Source: Symsagittifera roscoffensis
Taxonomy: Eukaryota > Xenacoelomorpha > Acoela > Convolutidae
Reading direction: 5' to 3'
DNA: 64,000 bases
Assembly (NCBI RefSeq): GCF_963678635.1
Contig: NC_087064.1
Coordinates: 3,535,926-3,599,925 of the forward strand
The notes under the pieces are model-generated. The model saw only the letters and a list, made by a program, of their open reading frames with translations, made no database searches and had not been told where the DNA came from. Both the position numbers and the translations under genes were made by a program. Shown piece after piece: positions 1-10,514 of the stretch; position 1 is the stretch's first letter; the number at the start of each line of letters is the position of its first letter.

Positions 1-175
1 TTCGATCTATCTTATTGATTTTTATCAATCATCTCGAAAATTATTACATCTGTGGTTCTCAAATAATCTTTTGATTCTTTAATACATGGCCAGTTCTTCG
101 TATGCAAAATCAAAGATATAGATCTTTTTATCAACCATATTAGCTGAAATATCAATCGATATAATTTTTGTTCAG

Positions 176-404
176 CTGTTGGTTTCTGCATCATTTGCTG
201 ACTCATCTTCCTTTCCCGAGACAGTCTCGGCCTTCGCTACAGTATTTGTTCAGCTCGTGGACGAGAACGACAATGTACCTGTTTTTGACCATACGAAGTA
301 CCACTTTGAAGTACCCGAGAACTATTTGGGCCCAATTGGGAGCGTGAAAACATCTGATTTAGACTCGGATTTGAATGCCGTTGTTACATACACCATAAGT
401 GACA
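176..404 (+). CDS. Cadherin gene, exon 1 in window (partial gene)
   Basis: Internal exon of a cadherin-superfamily adhesion protein. The acceptor is TTTTTGTTCAG ending at 175 and the donor is GTAAGT at 405; the exon ends in phase 1. The translation ends one extracellular cadherin (EC) repeat with the calcium-binding motif DENDNVPVF (about 262-288). It then starts the next repeat, with PEN and the acidic LDSDLN segment. These motifs define the calcium-bridged EC linker in the family. The 5' end of the gene lies upstream of the window, so signal peptide and subfamily are unknown. The next exon continues with a matching phase. Exon limits are inferred from splice consensus only. Confidence 0.85.
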
Positions 405-3361
405 GTAAGTGTTCTGTTTTTGTTTTTTATCTTTTGAAACTGATTTCCGTCAAAATAATTCTAGCTATTTTTGCCTATTCTTGAAAAGGCTATGTCTAGG
501 ATGAATTTTCAGTCATTTGAATGGAGTAATCTAGGATGACTTTATCTGAGATGTTGTTTTTGCAGAACCCTGATCAAAATTGGATCTATTTAGTTTTGTT
601 TTTGTTAAAAAATTAGATTAACCTAGATAGTTGAAACTGATCTAAGGCGGTATTGTAGTTGGCATTTAAACTAACACTAGTTTAAAAAGTATAGATAGTT
701 CAAAGATTCTCTATTAAAAATATTTAGTAGACTTTTAAACTAAGACTTGTTTAAAAGAAGGTTAGGTTAAGTTGTTAAATTGAAACTAAAACAAGAGTAG
801 CTTAAAACATAACATTTCAATTGAATTAAAAATAGTGAGATAAAAATTATAATGACCAGAATAATGAGTAGCGGCAGAATTTGTGGTGCAGTAAAAGTAA
901 GGTTGAGCAACGGAAAAATATGGTGATGAAAGTTTGATTGTTAATACACTATGAAAGACAAAATTCAAAATCCACTATAGTATGGAAACGATTTTACTAA
1001 CCAATGATACAGTAATTTCTACTCAAAAGCACAAACTAAGTTATGCTGGGTTAAGCAGAAATGAAAAAAAACTGCGAAATCTAAAACTTTGATGTACACA
1101 GATAAGGCGCGTTTATTTTCTCAGTTTCTTGAGTTTCTCTATGCGCCATCCCAACTGGCTGACTTATGCGCTGTCCATCGTCTTAACTCCTCTTGAATCA
1201 TAGTGCGTCCATTGCCTCGATAATTGAGATAGTCTTCATTTAATCTGGTATAACCGGTATCGCCGAATCCTTGGGATTGCACGTCGGGTTGCATTCTGTT
1301 TTTTGATCACTGGATTAAATTTGGCCGTTTTCGGAGGTGGTCGACTAGTTTATTCTGTAGAACTTCAATTTGCCGGCCGTCAATTCGTGGGCCATTATGG
1401 AGTATCCGGGGTGGTATATCTCAGTGGTGAGCAAATAGGAGTGGTAAGGTCTACGCATTAGACTGGTAAGTTCTCGACTTCTAAGGTCAACGCCTCGAAG
1501 TTGGTGCAAGAAGGAGTTTTAGGCATGTTGACTGGTGCTCTCGCGGTCTAACCAAATTAGTGAAGACTCTCTCACCAAGCAACGACGGTGGTTGTCTACT
1601 TCATAGCGGCCTCCTGGTGTGGCTGATATGAGCATCTGAGATTTTTCTGGGGGTGATGACTTCATCGGAGAGCATCCTTAGATTTTGCCGTTCCGGTCGG
1701 CTTTGCTTTTAGGGAACTCTGAATACGCTGAGGTTCCGTATCAGGTTGATCGGCATGGGCTGGCCCGATAGTGAGTTCAACTTCCCACTCTCGTGGGTAG
1801 AGTTCGGTTTTGCTGTGGCGGTGTAGTCTTCCTGTGCCTGAGCAGTTAAGGTTCTTTCTGCGCTGCGCTTTCTAGGAAAACTACTAGTGGAATCATGAGC
1901 GTCTCTTGAGTTGAGGTCCTACTGTTTGTGGTTTTTTCAGTTTTGTGTGTTTTTCTCGATCAGCACATTCTCTCCGTTGTCGGTCTGTGGCTTTACTCTT
2001 ACGTGATCGTCCAACTCTGATTCTATCCTCTTCGGCAATTCTGCGGGGTTCTTTGTTGCCTCCCATGGTTTTGTTTGATGTCTGCTTTCAGGTCTTTCAA
2101 CAGGACCAGATCATTTTCCCTCGTCGTCTGACACTGTCTAGGTCAAAATATCGATAAGCCTTTGGGATTTGTCCGTTTCTTCCAAGATTTGAGTTGGTCA
2201 CAGTTGACCTGATGAGACAAAGTCACTTTTACTCCTAGCTGTGTACGAAAACGCTTCCTCTGGTCTCCATCCTCCCGCAAAAGTGTTTCCTTGACCTGTT
2301 CAACGCCACGTTTCTCCTGCCGATGTCGAGCTGCTCAAAATTCGCCGTTAAATTTTATTTTAGTTTGGGTAGTTTTCGAGTTTTTAAAACCCACGTTTCC
2401 TGTCGGCTCTATGATTTGTTTAGGGCCCTATGTCGCGTAAAACTTTTTTGATTGTTTTTGCGTGATTTTGTTTTTTTCAACTCTTTAGGTTTCTTAACTG
2501 CCGACGTCTAGTTATCCGTCTTCTATGTGGTTTGGAGCGTCCCAGTCATGTCGTTTTTTGCGGCACATCAGTTTACTTTCCTTATGTATACAAATTAAGG
2601 CATTGTTCCAGTTAACTTGTTTATTGATGGATGTCTTTGTAAGTTGTGCCATTTTGTGTTTCGTGTTCTACCAAAGTGAGCTTCGAAAGGTGAGCAATTA
2701 AGTTATTGTTGAGTTACTGTTTTTAGTCGTGTTATGATTCTCAGTAAAGTTATTTCCAGAGGTGGTTTTGATTTTTCCTGAGTCACAACAAATATTTGTT
2801 CTATAATGGTTCTAATTAGTCGTTCGACTTGACATGTTGCTCTGTGATCAAACACTGGGCTGAACATAACGTTTATGTTTTGACCTTGGCTAAAATTGCG
2901 AAAGTTTTTCAAAATGGAACCCAAACCTTGGTCTGTTCTAATTGATCTAGGTATTCATTGTTATACTGAAAACTGAATTACTCGAAATTTGATCCTTGTT
3001 CAGAACAGAAAAACAACCCATCATTGATTCGTCCAATCAAGTGACTGGAATAAATATGAATGTTTACAATTTGATCATCTTCTCAAAAAAATTACCCGAC
3101 CCATTCCTTCAAAATTACAACATCTGTTTTTGCTGCAGCACACTGTTTTAAAAAATAAACTTAACAGAAAAAAGAGAACACAGTGCGGTTTTTCTGTCAA
3201 TACATTACCAGTTGTTTAAAAACGGCATTGCTAAAAACTTAGTCTGCCTACAGTATATCCAAGATATCAACTTATTGCACCTAAAAAGCTGAATTGGTTT
3301 AAAAGAAACTTTAGGTTTATCAATCAATTTTTTCGTCCCTTGTCTAATTTGCTTTTTTCAG
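405..3361 (+). other. Cadherin intron 1
   Basis: This approximately 3-kb intron lies between phase-1 exon ends. It contains the minus-strand Ty3/gypsy remnant listed separately at 1080-2930. Outside that remnant (405-1080 and 2930-3361) it is AT-rich sequence in which I see no gene or recognisable repeat. The acceptor is TTTTTTCAG ending at 3361. Confidence 0.75.
1080..2930 (-). pseudogene. Decayed Ty3/gypsy pol remnant (integrase and C-terminal part)
   Basis: The block has higher GC than its surroundings. On the minus strand, 2924-2703 encodes a fragment with the motif DHRATCQVERLIRTI. This is the end of an integrase core, including the catalytic Glu of the DDE triad. The same motif shape (DHRSCGLVERSIQTI) occurs in the intact-length element at 37987-44932, so this is probably an older relative of that family. 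Further minus-strand coding-like sequence down to about 1140 carries peptides such as GFGDTGYTRLNEDYLNYRGN before a stop. It would be the region after the integrase core. Many stops and shifts are present and no LTR was found. Boundaries are approximate. Confidence 0.55.
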
Positions 3362-3654
3362 CAAACAGATTTTCAATTGAAGCGACGACTGGTGATGTTT
3401 CGGTCATCCGAGAGTTCAATTTTGAGAGCCCTAATCAGCCCAAAGAATTTGTTGTCACGGTTCATGCACGCAACAGCTTAGCTGACGTCAACAGTGACCT
3501 CGTAGCCGAAGTCCTGGTTGCAATAAAACTCGTTGATGTAAATGACAATGCACCTGTTTTTGACTCTGACACGACCAGCAGTCCAGTTGTATTGTATTGG
3601 GATACCTTAGTCGGAACTAAGTTGTTCAGAGTTCATGCAACAGACGCTGATCAG
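3362..3654 (+). CDS. Cadherin gene, exon 2 in window
   Basis: The exon completes the codon split at 404 (phase 1) and then reads in frame without a stop. It encodes the second half of one EC repeat (FSIEATTGDVSV followed by a FVVTVHARNS strand). Next come the linker motif VDVNDNAPVF (about 3535-3564) and the start of a further repeat ending in HATDADQ. The D-A-D motif is a calcium ligand in the family. The donor is CAG|GTTATT, a weak consensus, but the next exon resumes with GANSAIHYEV. That gives the standard DADQGANS sequence of cadherin repeats across the junction and makes this donor convincing. Confidence 0.88.
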
Positions 3655-3990
3655 GTTATTAAATGATTACTCTTATAGTAAAAAGGTATGATACTAAAAA
3701 GGGAGATGATACTAAAAAGACTCGAACTGTTAAATTTAAAAATTAATAATCACATTGTGGACCATGAACTCAAAAAGTAATATAAAAACTTACCTCTGTG
3801 GGAATATTTTTGTTGAAAATCGTCTTCGATTGTATTTTGCGCCCACACATCTTTATTTCACATTGCTGGGGCCATTTCTAAGTTTTATGGGGCCATTTCA
3901 AGTTGACGTGAAAACCACCAAAAATAGTTGTAATAGAAATTGACCGAAAATAGAAATTTACCAGGGTAAGGTAATGATTGGACAAACGAA

Positions 3991-4250
3991 TAGGGGCGAA
4001 TCTAGGATTTTCAAAAAGAAGGGGGGTTTCAAAAAAATTGATTTTCCGAGCTCTCACAAATTACTTAACAGACCCTATTTTGACCGTAAACAGACCCTAC
4101 AGACTCTTGTTTTTCCGTCACTTTTTGGAAATCTTTTGACCGAAAAATTGCGTTTTTCGACGCGCGCTCCCCCTTTAATTTTGCATATATCTGCGCCTTT
4201 AGAAAAAATTTAAGGTCAGTCAGTGAAACTGGACATCTCACAAATTTGAT
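3991..4250. repeat. 3'-truncated copy of the hAT-like MITE family
   Basis: It starts with TAGGGGCGAATCTAGG, close to the terminal inverted repeat of the complete copies at 25704-26109 and 31575-32002. It shares their internal landmarks (the CGAGCTCTC stretch, the GCGCGCTCCCCCT block and the GCGCCTTTAGAAAAA block). The 3' terminal repeat is missing and no target duplication is visible. It lies in cadherin intron 2. Confidence 0.6.
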
Positions 4251-4285
4251 ACAACTTTGATAAATGCTGCAGTTTTGTTGTTTAG

Positions 4286-4558
4286 GGAGCGAACAGTGCG
4301 ATCCATTATGAAGTAGTGTACGACAACCAGCAGAGTGTTTTCTTCATTGCTCACAACACATTAGATGACTCTCATTTCGGAACCAGCCACGAAGACACCA
4401 CCAATTTCACCAACAACAGCAACAACAACACATCGTCAACAAGTCAGTCGGATTTGGAACGTACGGCAGACGAAGACACGGGGGAGGAGGAAGGAACTTG
4501 GTTCACTTTGACTAGTCCATTACCAATAGTTGGGATTGGAGAACAACTCAACTGGAAC
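4286..4558 (+). CDS. Cadherin gene, exon 3 in window, with low-complexity insert
   Basis: Acceptor TTGTTTAG ends at 4285; the exon begins in phase 0 with GANSAIHYEV, completing an EC repeat beta strand. In the middle is an Asn/Thr/Ser-rich then acidic segment (about residues 35-75 of the exon). It contains NNNTSSTS and NFTNNSN, with several N-X-S/T sequons, and then DEDTGEEEG. This looks like a surface loop inserted in the EC fold. The exon ends at a GTTAGT donor after GEQLNWN. The next exon resumes 15.6 kb downstream with IEIEARDLG, the normal strand order for a cadherin repeat. The open frame continues past the donor to 4642, but that part is intronic. Confidence 0.82.
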
Positions 4559-5889
4559 GTTAGTATAATGGGCAGGTCGACATCCCGCTCAAAAACCGCT
4601 CAAGAAACGAACACTTTGAGCGGTTCGAGCGCTTTTGGTTAAAGAAACTCTTAAACCGCTCAAATATTTTGGCGGTTTTTAAACGGATTATTAAGATAGA
4701 TTTGAGCGGTTTTTTACCTGCAATTTTCATTTCTCAAAGATGACGTTTAAGAGTCGATGTACATAGTTCAAAATCTTTTAGACGTCGTGATGATTTTTTT
4801 TCATTTTTTTCAGGAAGTCTTAAAATGCTCTGAAACACAAAGTGTATTCATTCTTTTAAATGCACATACGAATGCCCCTAAGTATATATGCAGTTTTTGA
4901 GTTCAATCCAAGTTCATTTGCTAGAAGGTAGGCAAAATGCACTTCAATTATGAGGGTTGAAATAGCAACCGGTGAAACCTGGCCAATGATCAAAAAATTC
5001 TTTGTGTCTTGAATGTAAACACAAACATTTTATCATAACAAAATTAGCTGGTAGTTTTTTTAGGCCTAATGAACCAAATAAAACCTCTTCTAAATAACAA
5101 ACAAGGATAGCCGGTTGCTGTGCCAATAGATAGCACAGGATGTTCCGACCGTATTTATTAAAAAACAATACTGTTTAAAAACATTTCTTCGATTTTAGTG
5201 CATGGTATGAATAGAGAACTATACAATTGTGTAGAAAATTAGTGAATTAGGCAAGATTGACATCATAATTTTTTTCAATTATATTATCACATTAATATAA
5301 AAATTTTTCGAAAGCTTTTTTTGCCAATTAAATGTTTAATGAAACATCAAAAGTTTGTTTTTTATGGTAAAACAAAACAAGTTTTAAAGGTAAAAAAAGG
5401 TTTTAAAAAAGTAAACTCCCATATGAAGAGCGCTACTAGATCGCGTTGCTCGCTCAAAAAATGACTAAATTTCAAAAATTTTAAACCATTTTTTTTTGAC
5501 ACTGAGACAATTTCTTAAAATATTTTACTGTCGCTCAAATCACGACTAAAAGGGTTTTATTGTTATCTATCACTCGACCTATTCCGATAATTAGTTCTGG
5601 TACCTGATTTTGCGAGGAAAACAAAAAAAAGTGAGAAAAACTAAAACATTTATTGCATACGTTAGAAAAAGAACCTGAAAAATGCTGAAAATTGATCTTT
5701 TTTATGAACAAATTTGAATTATAATTGATCACAATCCATTTTTGTTTTTAATAAAACCACTTTTGTGCTCACAAAATCCATGAAAATCGATTATTTTTTG
5801 GAGATGTGATTTGCTCATTTGGTTTTTTGCAGCTTTCCGCAAAACTCGAAATAAATTGATCTTGTTCATCACCATAATCACACGTTGAC
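4559..5889 (+). other. Cadherin intron 3, 5' part
   Basis: Non-coding sequence between exon 3 and the LTR element. Bases 4580-4710 contain several direct and inverted copies of the motif AACCGCTCAA / TTGAGCGGTT, possibly a small foldback repeat. Bases 4728-4930 belong to the interspersed repeat family also found at 26180-26480, 27538-28380, 54355-54600 and 55900-56230. The remaining sequence to 5889 is AT-rich with no gene seen. Confidence 0.6.
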
Positions 5890-6519
5890 TGTTCTGATTT
5901 CAAATAGAAACAGAAACATGAAATATTTTATTGAGCTCACAAAGTGTGACGCCGCCGCCACCACAAAATAAATATGTTTTTATTCCCCTGCAAAAGGAAG
6001 GGAAATGCTATTGGAATAATTCGTATAACGTTTTAAGCATTGAGAATTGAAACGACTATTCTCGTTCAAGGCGAATAATAACGATTCTTCTCGTAAAAAA
6101 CGAGCATACGAAACATTCTTCTCGTAAAATACGAAAGTACGAATAGAGAATACGAAGTTAAGAAGTAACTTCTCATTTGATACGAAAAGTGGTACGATTT
6201 CCCATCTGAGTATAAATAGAAGCTCAGAACTACGGGAATTCATTCCCAACAAAATCTCTTCTAACACCAACACCACTCTCTTCAACCACCCCAAACATTA
6301 TCTAAAAAAATATCCAATTCAGTAAAAATAACTCTGATCTCATCGTTAAAATAGATATTGAGTCAAAAGGCAACTTGCTGTAAATTCATACTAACTTCTT
6401 TTCTAATAAAATATTTCTCAACGAATTTTAGATTTACTTTCTAAGATAGAAAGTAGAAAGGACCCTTTATTCCCAGCAAACGTTTTGTCCGGCGCACATA
6501 GTGTTGCTAGCTCGTAATA
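5890..6519 (+). repeat. 5' LTR of element 1
   Basis: It starts TGTTCTGATTTC and ends GCTCGTAATA, matching 17352-17981 end to end at the same 630-bp length with about 24 mismatches. Around 6055-6175 there are imperfect direct repeats of TTCTCGTAAAATACGA type, possibly enhancer-like. A TATA-like box lies at 6211-6218 and an AATAAA-type signal at about 6404, consistent with a U3-R-U5 layout. The minus-strand reading frame across it is fortuitous. Confidence 0.93.
6211..6218 (+). promoter_or_regulatory. TATA-like box in 5' LTR
   Basis: TATAAATA sits about 320 bp into the LTR, where the U3 promoter is expected. The corresponding octamer in the 3' LTR (17673-17680) reads TGTAAATA, so only the 5' copy keeps the consensus. 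Confidence 0.5.
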
Positions 6520-6522
6520 AAT

Positions 6523-6540
6523 TGGTGCGACCAGTGAGGC
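6523..6540 (+). other. Primer-binding site of element 1
   Basis: TGGTGCGACCAGTGAGGC begins 3 bases after the LTR end. It starts with TGG, the complement of a tRNA 3' CCA. The tRNA species was not identified. Confidence 0.6.
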
Positions 6541-6782
6541 TCACCTTCTAAAAATTCGCTAAAATTGCTAAAGTCTCAAAAAGAGATAAAAAGCAAAGAA
6601 TCCAATTCTCAAACTGGGGCATTGTTGAACTTTCTCTTACAAATAAAGAGAAGTAATGAATTTCCAAATCGGAAATTTAAGTTTTCTAAGCAAATTTACA
6701 TTCTTTTCTATCTTTCTTTTTTTAATTTTAAGCTAAATATAATTTGGTTGATACCCCAATATCCCATCCCAACTTGTCTTTA

Positions 6783-8114
6783 ATGACATTCTCGGGAAAC
6801 GACCCGAACCAAAATGCTACAGCTTTTTGGAATTCAGTTGAAAACAAAATTCTTTTCTCATTAGGTCAAAGACCTAATGATGGCGACGCACGACGCAGCT
6901 ATGATAGCAGACAACGATCCCTATTCGGATCATTGTTAACTGATACATCTCTTGAATGGTTCAATGATAATGTAACCAATGCTACCACATGGGCACAACT
7001 CAAAGATCTTTTCCTAAACAGATTCACTGACGGACGAGATCAATTCAAACATAGAATTGATGCTGAAAATGCAGCTCGCCAAGAAGGCGAATTAATAAAA
7101 AATTACTTCCACAGAATCAAATCTTCTGTAGATAGAGGATGACCCGAAAGTATTGATGTAGCAGTTCATGCTGATGAAGATGCTCAAAATGCTGAGCGAA
7201 CTATACAAACCAGACAAAGAAGTCAAAAGTATATTGATTTCTCAATTAAAGGACTAAGACCTCTAGCCCTTAAACAAAAAGCTCATGAATACATGATAGT
7301 GCATCCAAACTTGAATTGGGATCAATTCACAAATCATGTAATCACTGAGGATCTAACATTCATTGTTGCTACTGATCCTGCTAATAAGTCAACAACGGAT
7401 AAAATGACTTCATTAGAAACTCAAATTAAAGAACTAACCAAATTGATCAAGAATCAAGAAGTTAGTGCAATCAATGATCAGAATTAATTTCAACGACGTC
7501 ACCCTGACATCAAGGGAAGACCTAACAGTACACGATTTTGCGAATATTGCAGAATGAATGGACATTCTATATCTATTTGTTCAAAAAAGCAAGTTCAGGA
7601 CGAAGTAAATAAGTTGCGAAAAGAGCTCACAACAAAAAATGAACGAAGTGTTTCATTTGAACCCGATTATAAACGAAATCGAAGACCAAATAACTTCCCT
7701 AACCAGAGTAACCCTAACCCAAGCAACCGGTTTTAGGATAACCAAAACAGAACTACTAACATTTCAAATCCTAGCCAAAATAACTAAGGCATTCGCCATA
7801 ATTATAACTACAATGGAAACAATTTCCGAAAGGCTAATGCACAATCGTCTTTCAAAAGGCCCCAAACCTATGATAGGTATCCCAGAGAAAACAAATTCAG
7901 AGAAATTGAACAAGTTGCTAAACATTTCTACGACCAAGAAAATAGGCAATTCGATAGTAACCCAAGGGGTCGACCATATAGCACTGGAAGCTATAATAAC
8001 AATAACAGTCGAGATTTTAGATCGAATCAAATACAGTCTGAAACTACCCACTGGGTTGAGGAAGAAGTCAATTACTGTGATGCGATCACTGATTTTTTTC
8101 CTTTAAACTATTAA
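6783..8114 (+). pseudogene. gag: gag of element 1 (four premature stops)
   Basis: Structural capsid/nucleocapsid polyprotein, all in one frame from ATG 6783 to TAA 8112-8114. It is broken by TGA 7140, TAA 7485, TAG 7734 and TAA 7785. The N-terminal part has the capsid-like pattern ATAFWNSVENKI, then SLEWFNDN and the LKDLFLNRFTD helix typical of Ty3/gypsy Gag. A CCHC zinc knuckle, CEYCRMNGHSISIC, lies near 7537-7580. The C-terminal tail is Asn/Arg/Tyr-rich and suited to nucleic-acid binding. Open frame extends upstream of 6783, but only from a TTG, so the ATG was chosen. The last codons contain the slippery heptamer that leads into pol. Confidence 0.82.
8102..8108 (+). promoter_or_regulatory. 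Putative -1 programmed frameshift site, gag to pol
   Basis: T TTA AAC lies in the gag zero frame, a canonical X XXY YYZ slippery heptamer. The gag stop TAA follows after one codon (8112-8114). A -1 slip continues at CTA 8108 into the pol frame, open from 8093 to 8860. I could not identify a downstream pseudoknot by eye. Confidence 0.7.
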
Positions 8115-9009
8115 AGTCTCCAAAACCAAGCGATGATAGTAATCCTAAATCAAGGATATATCTTAGCTTATATCATTTTGCCACCGGAGACAAAAATAAT
8201 AATAGTGGACTTGAAATTGAATTCATGGTTGACCCAGGATCAACTTGTAGTATCATAAACTACCCAACGTATCAGGAATCGGAAAAATTAGGTCAAAAAA
8301 TGACAATATACCGATCCAAAATTAAAGCAAAGACTTATAATGGATCTGATATACGTATGTTTGGCCATACATCTATTCAATCTTGTTTCGACACTGATGG
8401 AAAGTATCCATCTAACCACAAAGTGTGGATAACTGAAGAAAAGACTGCTAATCTATTGGGAGTAGACTTTTGTCATCTCTTCTTAAAAACTCTCTACTTT
8501 GATATCCCCGCAGTTGAGCTAAACTCAAAAGAAGGTGTAATATCCTACGGGTTGATGAACAACGATAAAGAATATCCTAATGTTTCAAAAATTGTCTCAA
8601 TTAACTTGAAAGAACCCTTGTTCATTCCAGCACGCTCTACATACTTATACAAACACTTGGCTGAACCAAATTCATACTTCGAAAAAGGAACTACATTCCT
8701 GCCTCATAAAAATACAACCAAAACCGAATTGGTTTTCATAAATACAGTTTGTACTCAAATTGAGCAGAGCCTACCTATCTTAATTGAGAATCAAGAAGAT
8801 CATTCTGTCACACTAAACAAGTGTGTACTAGGTTATGCAGTAACAGACAATCAAGGATACTAGGATAAAATATTTGCTATCCACGATTGTGATGAGTTCA
8901 CAACGAGAATTTTAAACGAAAGTTCGGAATTCGATAGCTGTTTCATGCTGAACACTGTTGTCAATACTACACAGGAAAGCAACAACCAATTATCCGACCC
9001 CTGTCTAAA
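8108..9009 (+). pseudogene. pol: pol of element 1: aspartic protease and linker
   Basis: The -1 frame relative to gag. The retropepsin region includes EFMVDPGSTCSIIN (about 8219-8260), where D-[ST]-G would be the catalytic triad. Here the middle residue is Pro (D-P-G), which would be abnormal for an active enzyme and may be decay. LLGVDF (about 8454) fits the second conserved protease motif. About 150 residues of linker follow, similar in layout to the post-protease region of other gypsy elements. A TAG at 8861-8863 interrupts the frame. The same frame then continues into the macro domain. Confidence 0.72.
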
Positions 9010-9430
9010 ATATGTAGACTTCAAAAAAAGGTCCATATTCGAATCGAATATGCCCATTGCGCATACCATTTCTGCTGATAGAGCAATGAAAAAAGGGTTT
9101 GCTGAATCAATTAGCAAAAAGTATCCTGAGTTACGACACTTTTGTAACTCAATACATGCTAACATTAATGATATTCTCATCTTCACTGATCCAAAATCTG
9201 GAAACTTACATATAACCTCATTACCAAACAGAGGTACTTTCAGAAACCCACTTACGACGCTATATTCAATACCTTGTCCGAAATGAAAGATCATGCTATA
9301 GCAAATAACATTCGATATATCGCAATGCCTAAAATTGCTTGTGGCTTAGATAAATGAATTGGGAAGAAATTTCCAAAATCATAGTCGATGTATTCCAACA
9401 TTCTGGAATTACTATACTTGTCTATGTTTC
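9010..9430 (+). pseudogene. Macro domain (OARD1/TARG1-like) inside pol of element 1
   Basis: Between protease and RT the coding potential runs through three frames, each change being a single-base shift (near 9236-9240 and at 9351-9354). In order the pieces show a motif PIAHTISADRAMKKG (about 9053-9097), a linker ending KPTY (about 9244-9255), then IRYIAMPKIACGLDK (9310-9354), then WEEISKIIVDVF and ITILVYV (9360-9428). In family terms these match the macro-domain first ligand loop, the second loop M-P-[KR]-I-x-C-G-L-D, the following helix and the last strand of the OARD1 group, which removes ADP-ribose from proteins and DNA. The Asp of GLD, catalytic in human OARD1, is present. The Lys at the position of OARD1 Lys84 seems absent, so it may bind rather than hydrolyse. 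A dUTPase in this slot was considered and does not fit. Confidence 0.78.
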
Positions 9431-10514
9431 AGGACAAGAAATCAAGGACATGCCTGCTCTTGAAGTGTTTGATACAGAAAAGGTATCAGAAATATTTGAA
9501 CAAATTGGTTCAGATATAGTCAAAGTATGCAAAAATGAAAACGAAATAGCAACCGACTTTTCTAATGATGCAAAGAACCTTTGCAGGCCTCCCCTGAAAG
9601 AACAATTGAAAAAGTACCGAAACAAAGAACATAATGATCGGCTAATTGCTTTTCTAGTCAACGAAACGTTTACCCAATACTCCTCAATTGATAAAGACAA
9701 TAGTAGTACTTTGGAAAAAATCGAAACTACTATTAAATTCCTATCTGACTTCGATTTCACACAAAGTGATATATCAGATGATGAGTTTGCAGATCTAATT
9801 CAAATGTTGAGAGAGGACCAAGATGTCTATTCTCATCATAAATATGATATTGGAAAAACAAAACATAAATTCCATATACCACTCAAAAAGGACGCAAAGT
9901 TCAAAAAGCAACGACATAGTAAAATCCCAGTCCATCTAAGAGATAAATTGGACAAATTAATGGATGAACTAATCCAAGCAGGCATAGTCAGAGAACTAAA
10001 TAAAAAAGATGATATGAACTCATGGTTCGTAAACCCAGTCATCATTCTTCCAAAAAAAGACTACGTTAAGTTGGTCTTGGTTGCTAGGTATCTAAACTCA
10101 ATCACAGATACTAGCAATTGTAGTTGGCTATTAGAACCACTACAAGTTCTCATGACCAGAATAAACGGATCATACTTTACAAGTAGTGATCTCTCTTGCG
10201 CCTACCATCAAGTACCTCTAACAGATGAGGCCCAGAAATTAACAAGCTTTATCGTAGGTGGTAGACAATATACCTACCAAGTCGGTTTCTATGGCTTGAA
10301 ACCACTTCCAAATTTCTTCAGTAAACTAATGAGATATGCCTTCGGACCCCTCATTAAAGAAAAAAAAGCAATTATTTACATAGACGACACTCTGTTACAG
10401 AGTCAAAATAAAAATGAGATGTTTGATACAATTCGAGAATATCATTCTCTGTTACGGAAAGCTAACTTAAAAGCTGCCCCTGATAAAAAAAATTTTCTTC
10501 CTAAGAAAAATTAA
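9431..10514 (+). pseudogene. pol: pol of element 1: reverse transcriptase
   Basis: Frame open 9354-10514. RT landmarks are IPVHLRDKLDKLMDELIQAGIV (thumb-side helix, listed only as position about 9930-9990), SSDLSCAYHQVPL (motif A, catalytic Asp), VGFYGLKPLPNFFSKLM (motif B) and IIYIDDTLL (motif C, the YIDD box, about 10372-10395). The core is complete apart from a one-base frameshift near 10495, after which FLGHVVSKDGLSP follows in the +1 frame. An approximately 140-residue region with no clear fold lies between the macro domain and RT. Confidence 0.85.

Noticed and set aside
4559-4642. Extension of cadherin exon 3 to the stop at 4642
   Set aside because: A GTTAGT donor at 4559 joins in phase to IEIEARDLG in exon 4 and restores a normal cadherin strand; the extension is low-complexity intron sequence.
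5980-6294. 104-codon minus-strand frame in the 5' LTR, repeated at 17442-17756
   Set aside because: The same frame appears in both LTRs because they are copies. Composition follows the LTR direct repeats, with no conserved domain.
8864-9430. dUTPase between protease and RT in element 1
   Set aside because: The expected slot fits, but none of the dUTPase motifs is seen, while macro-domain motifs occur in order.
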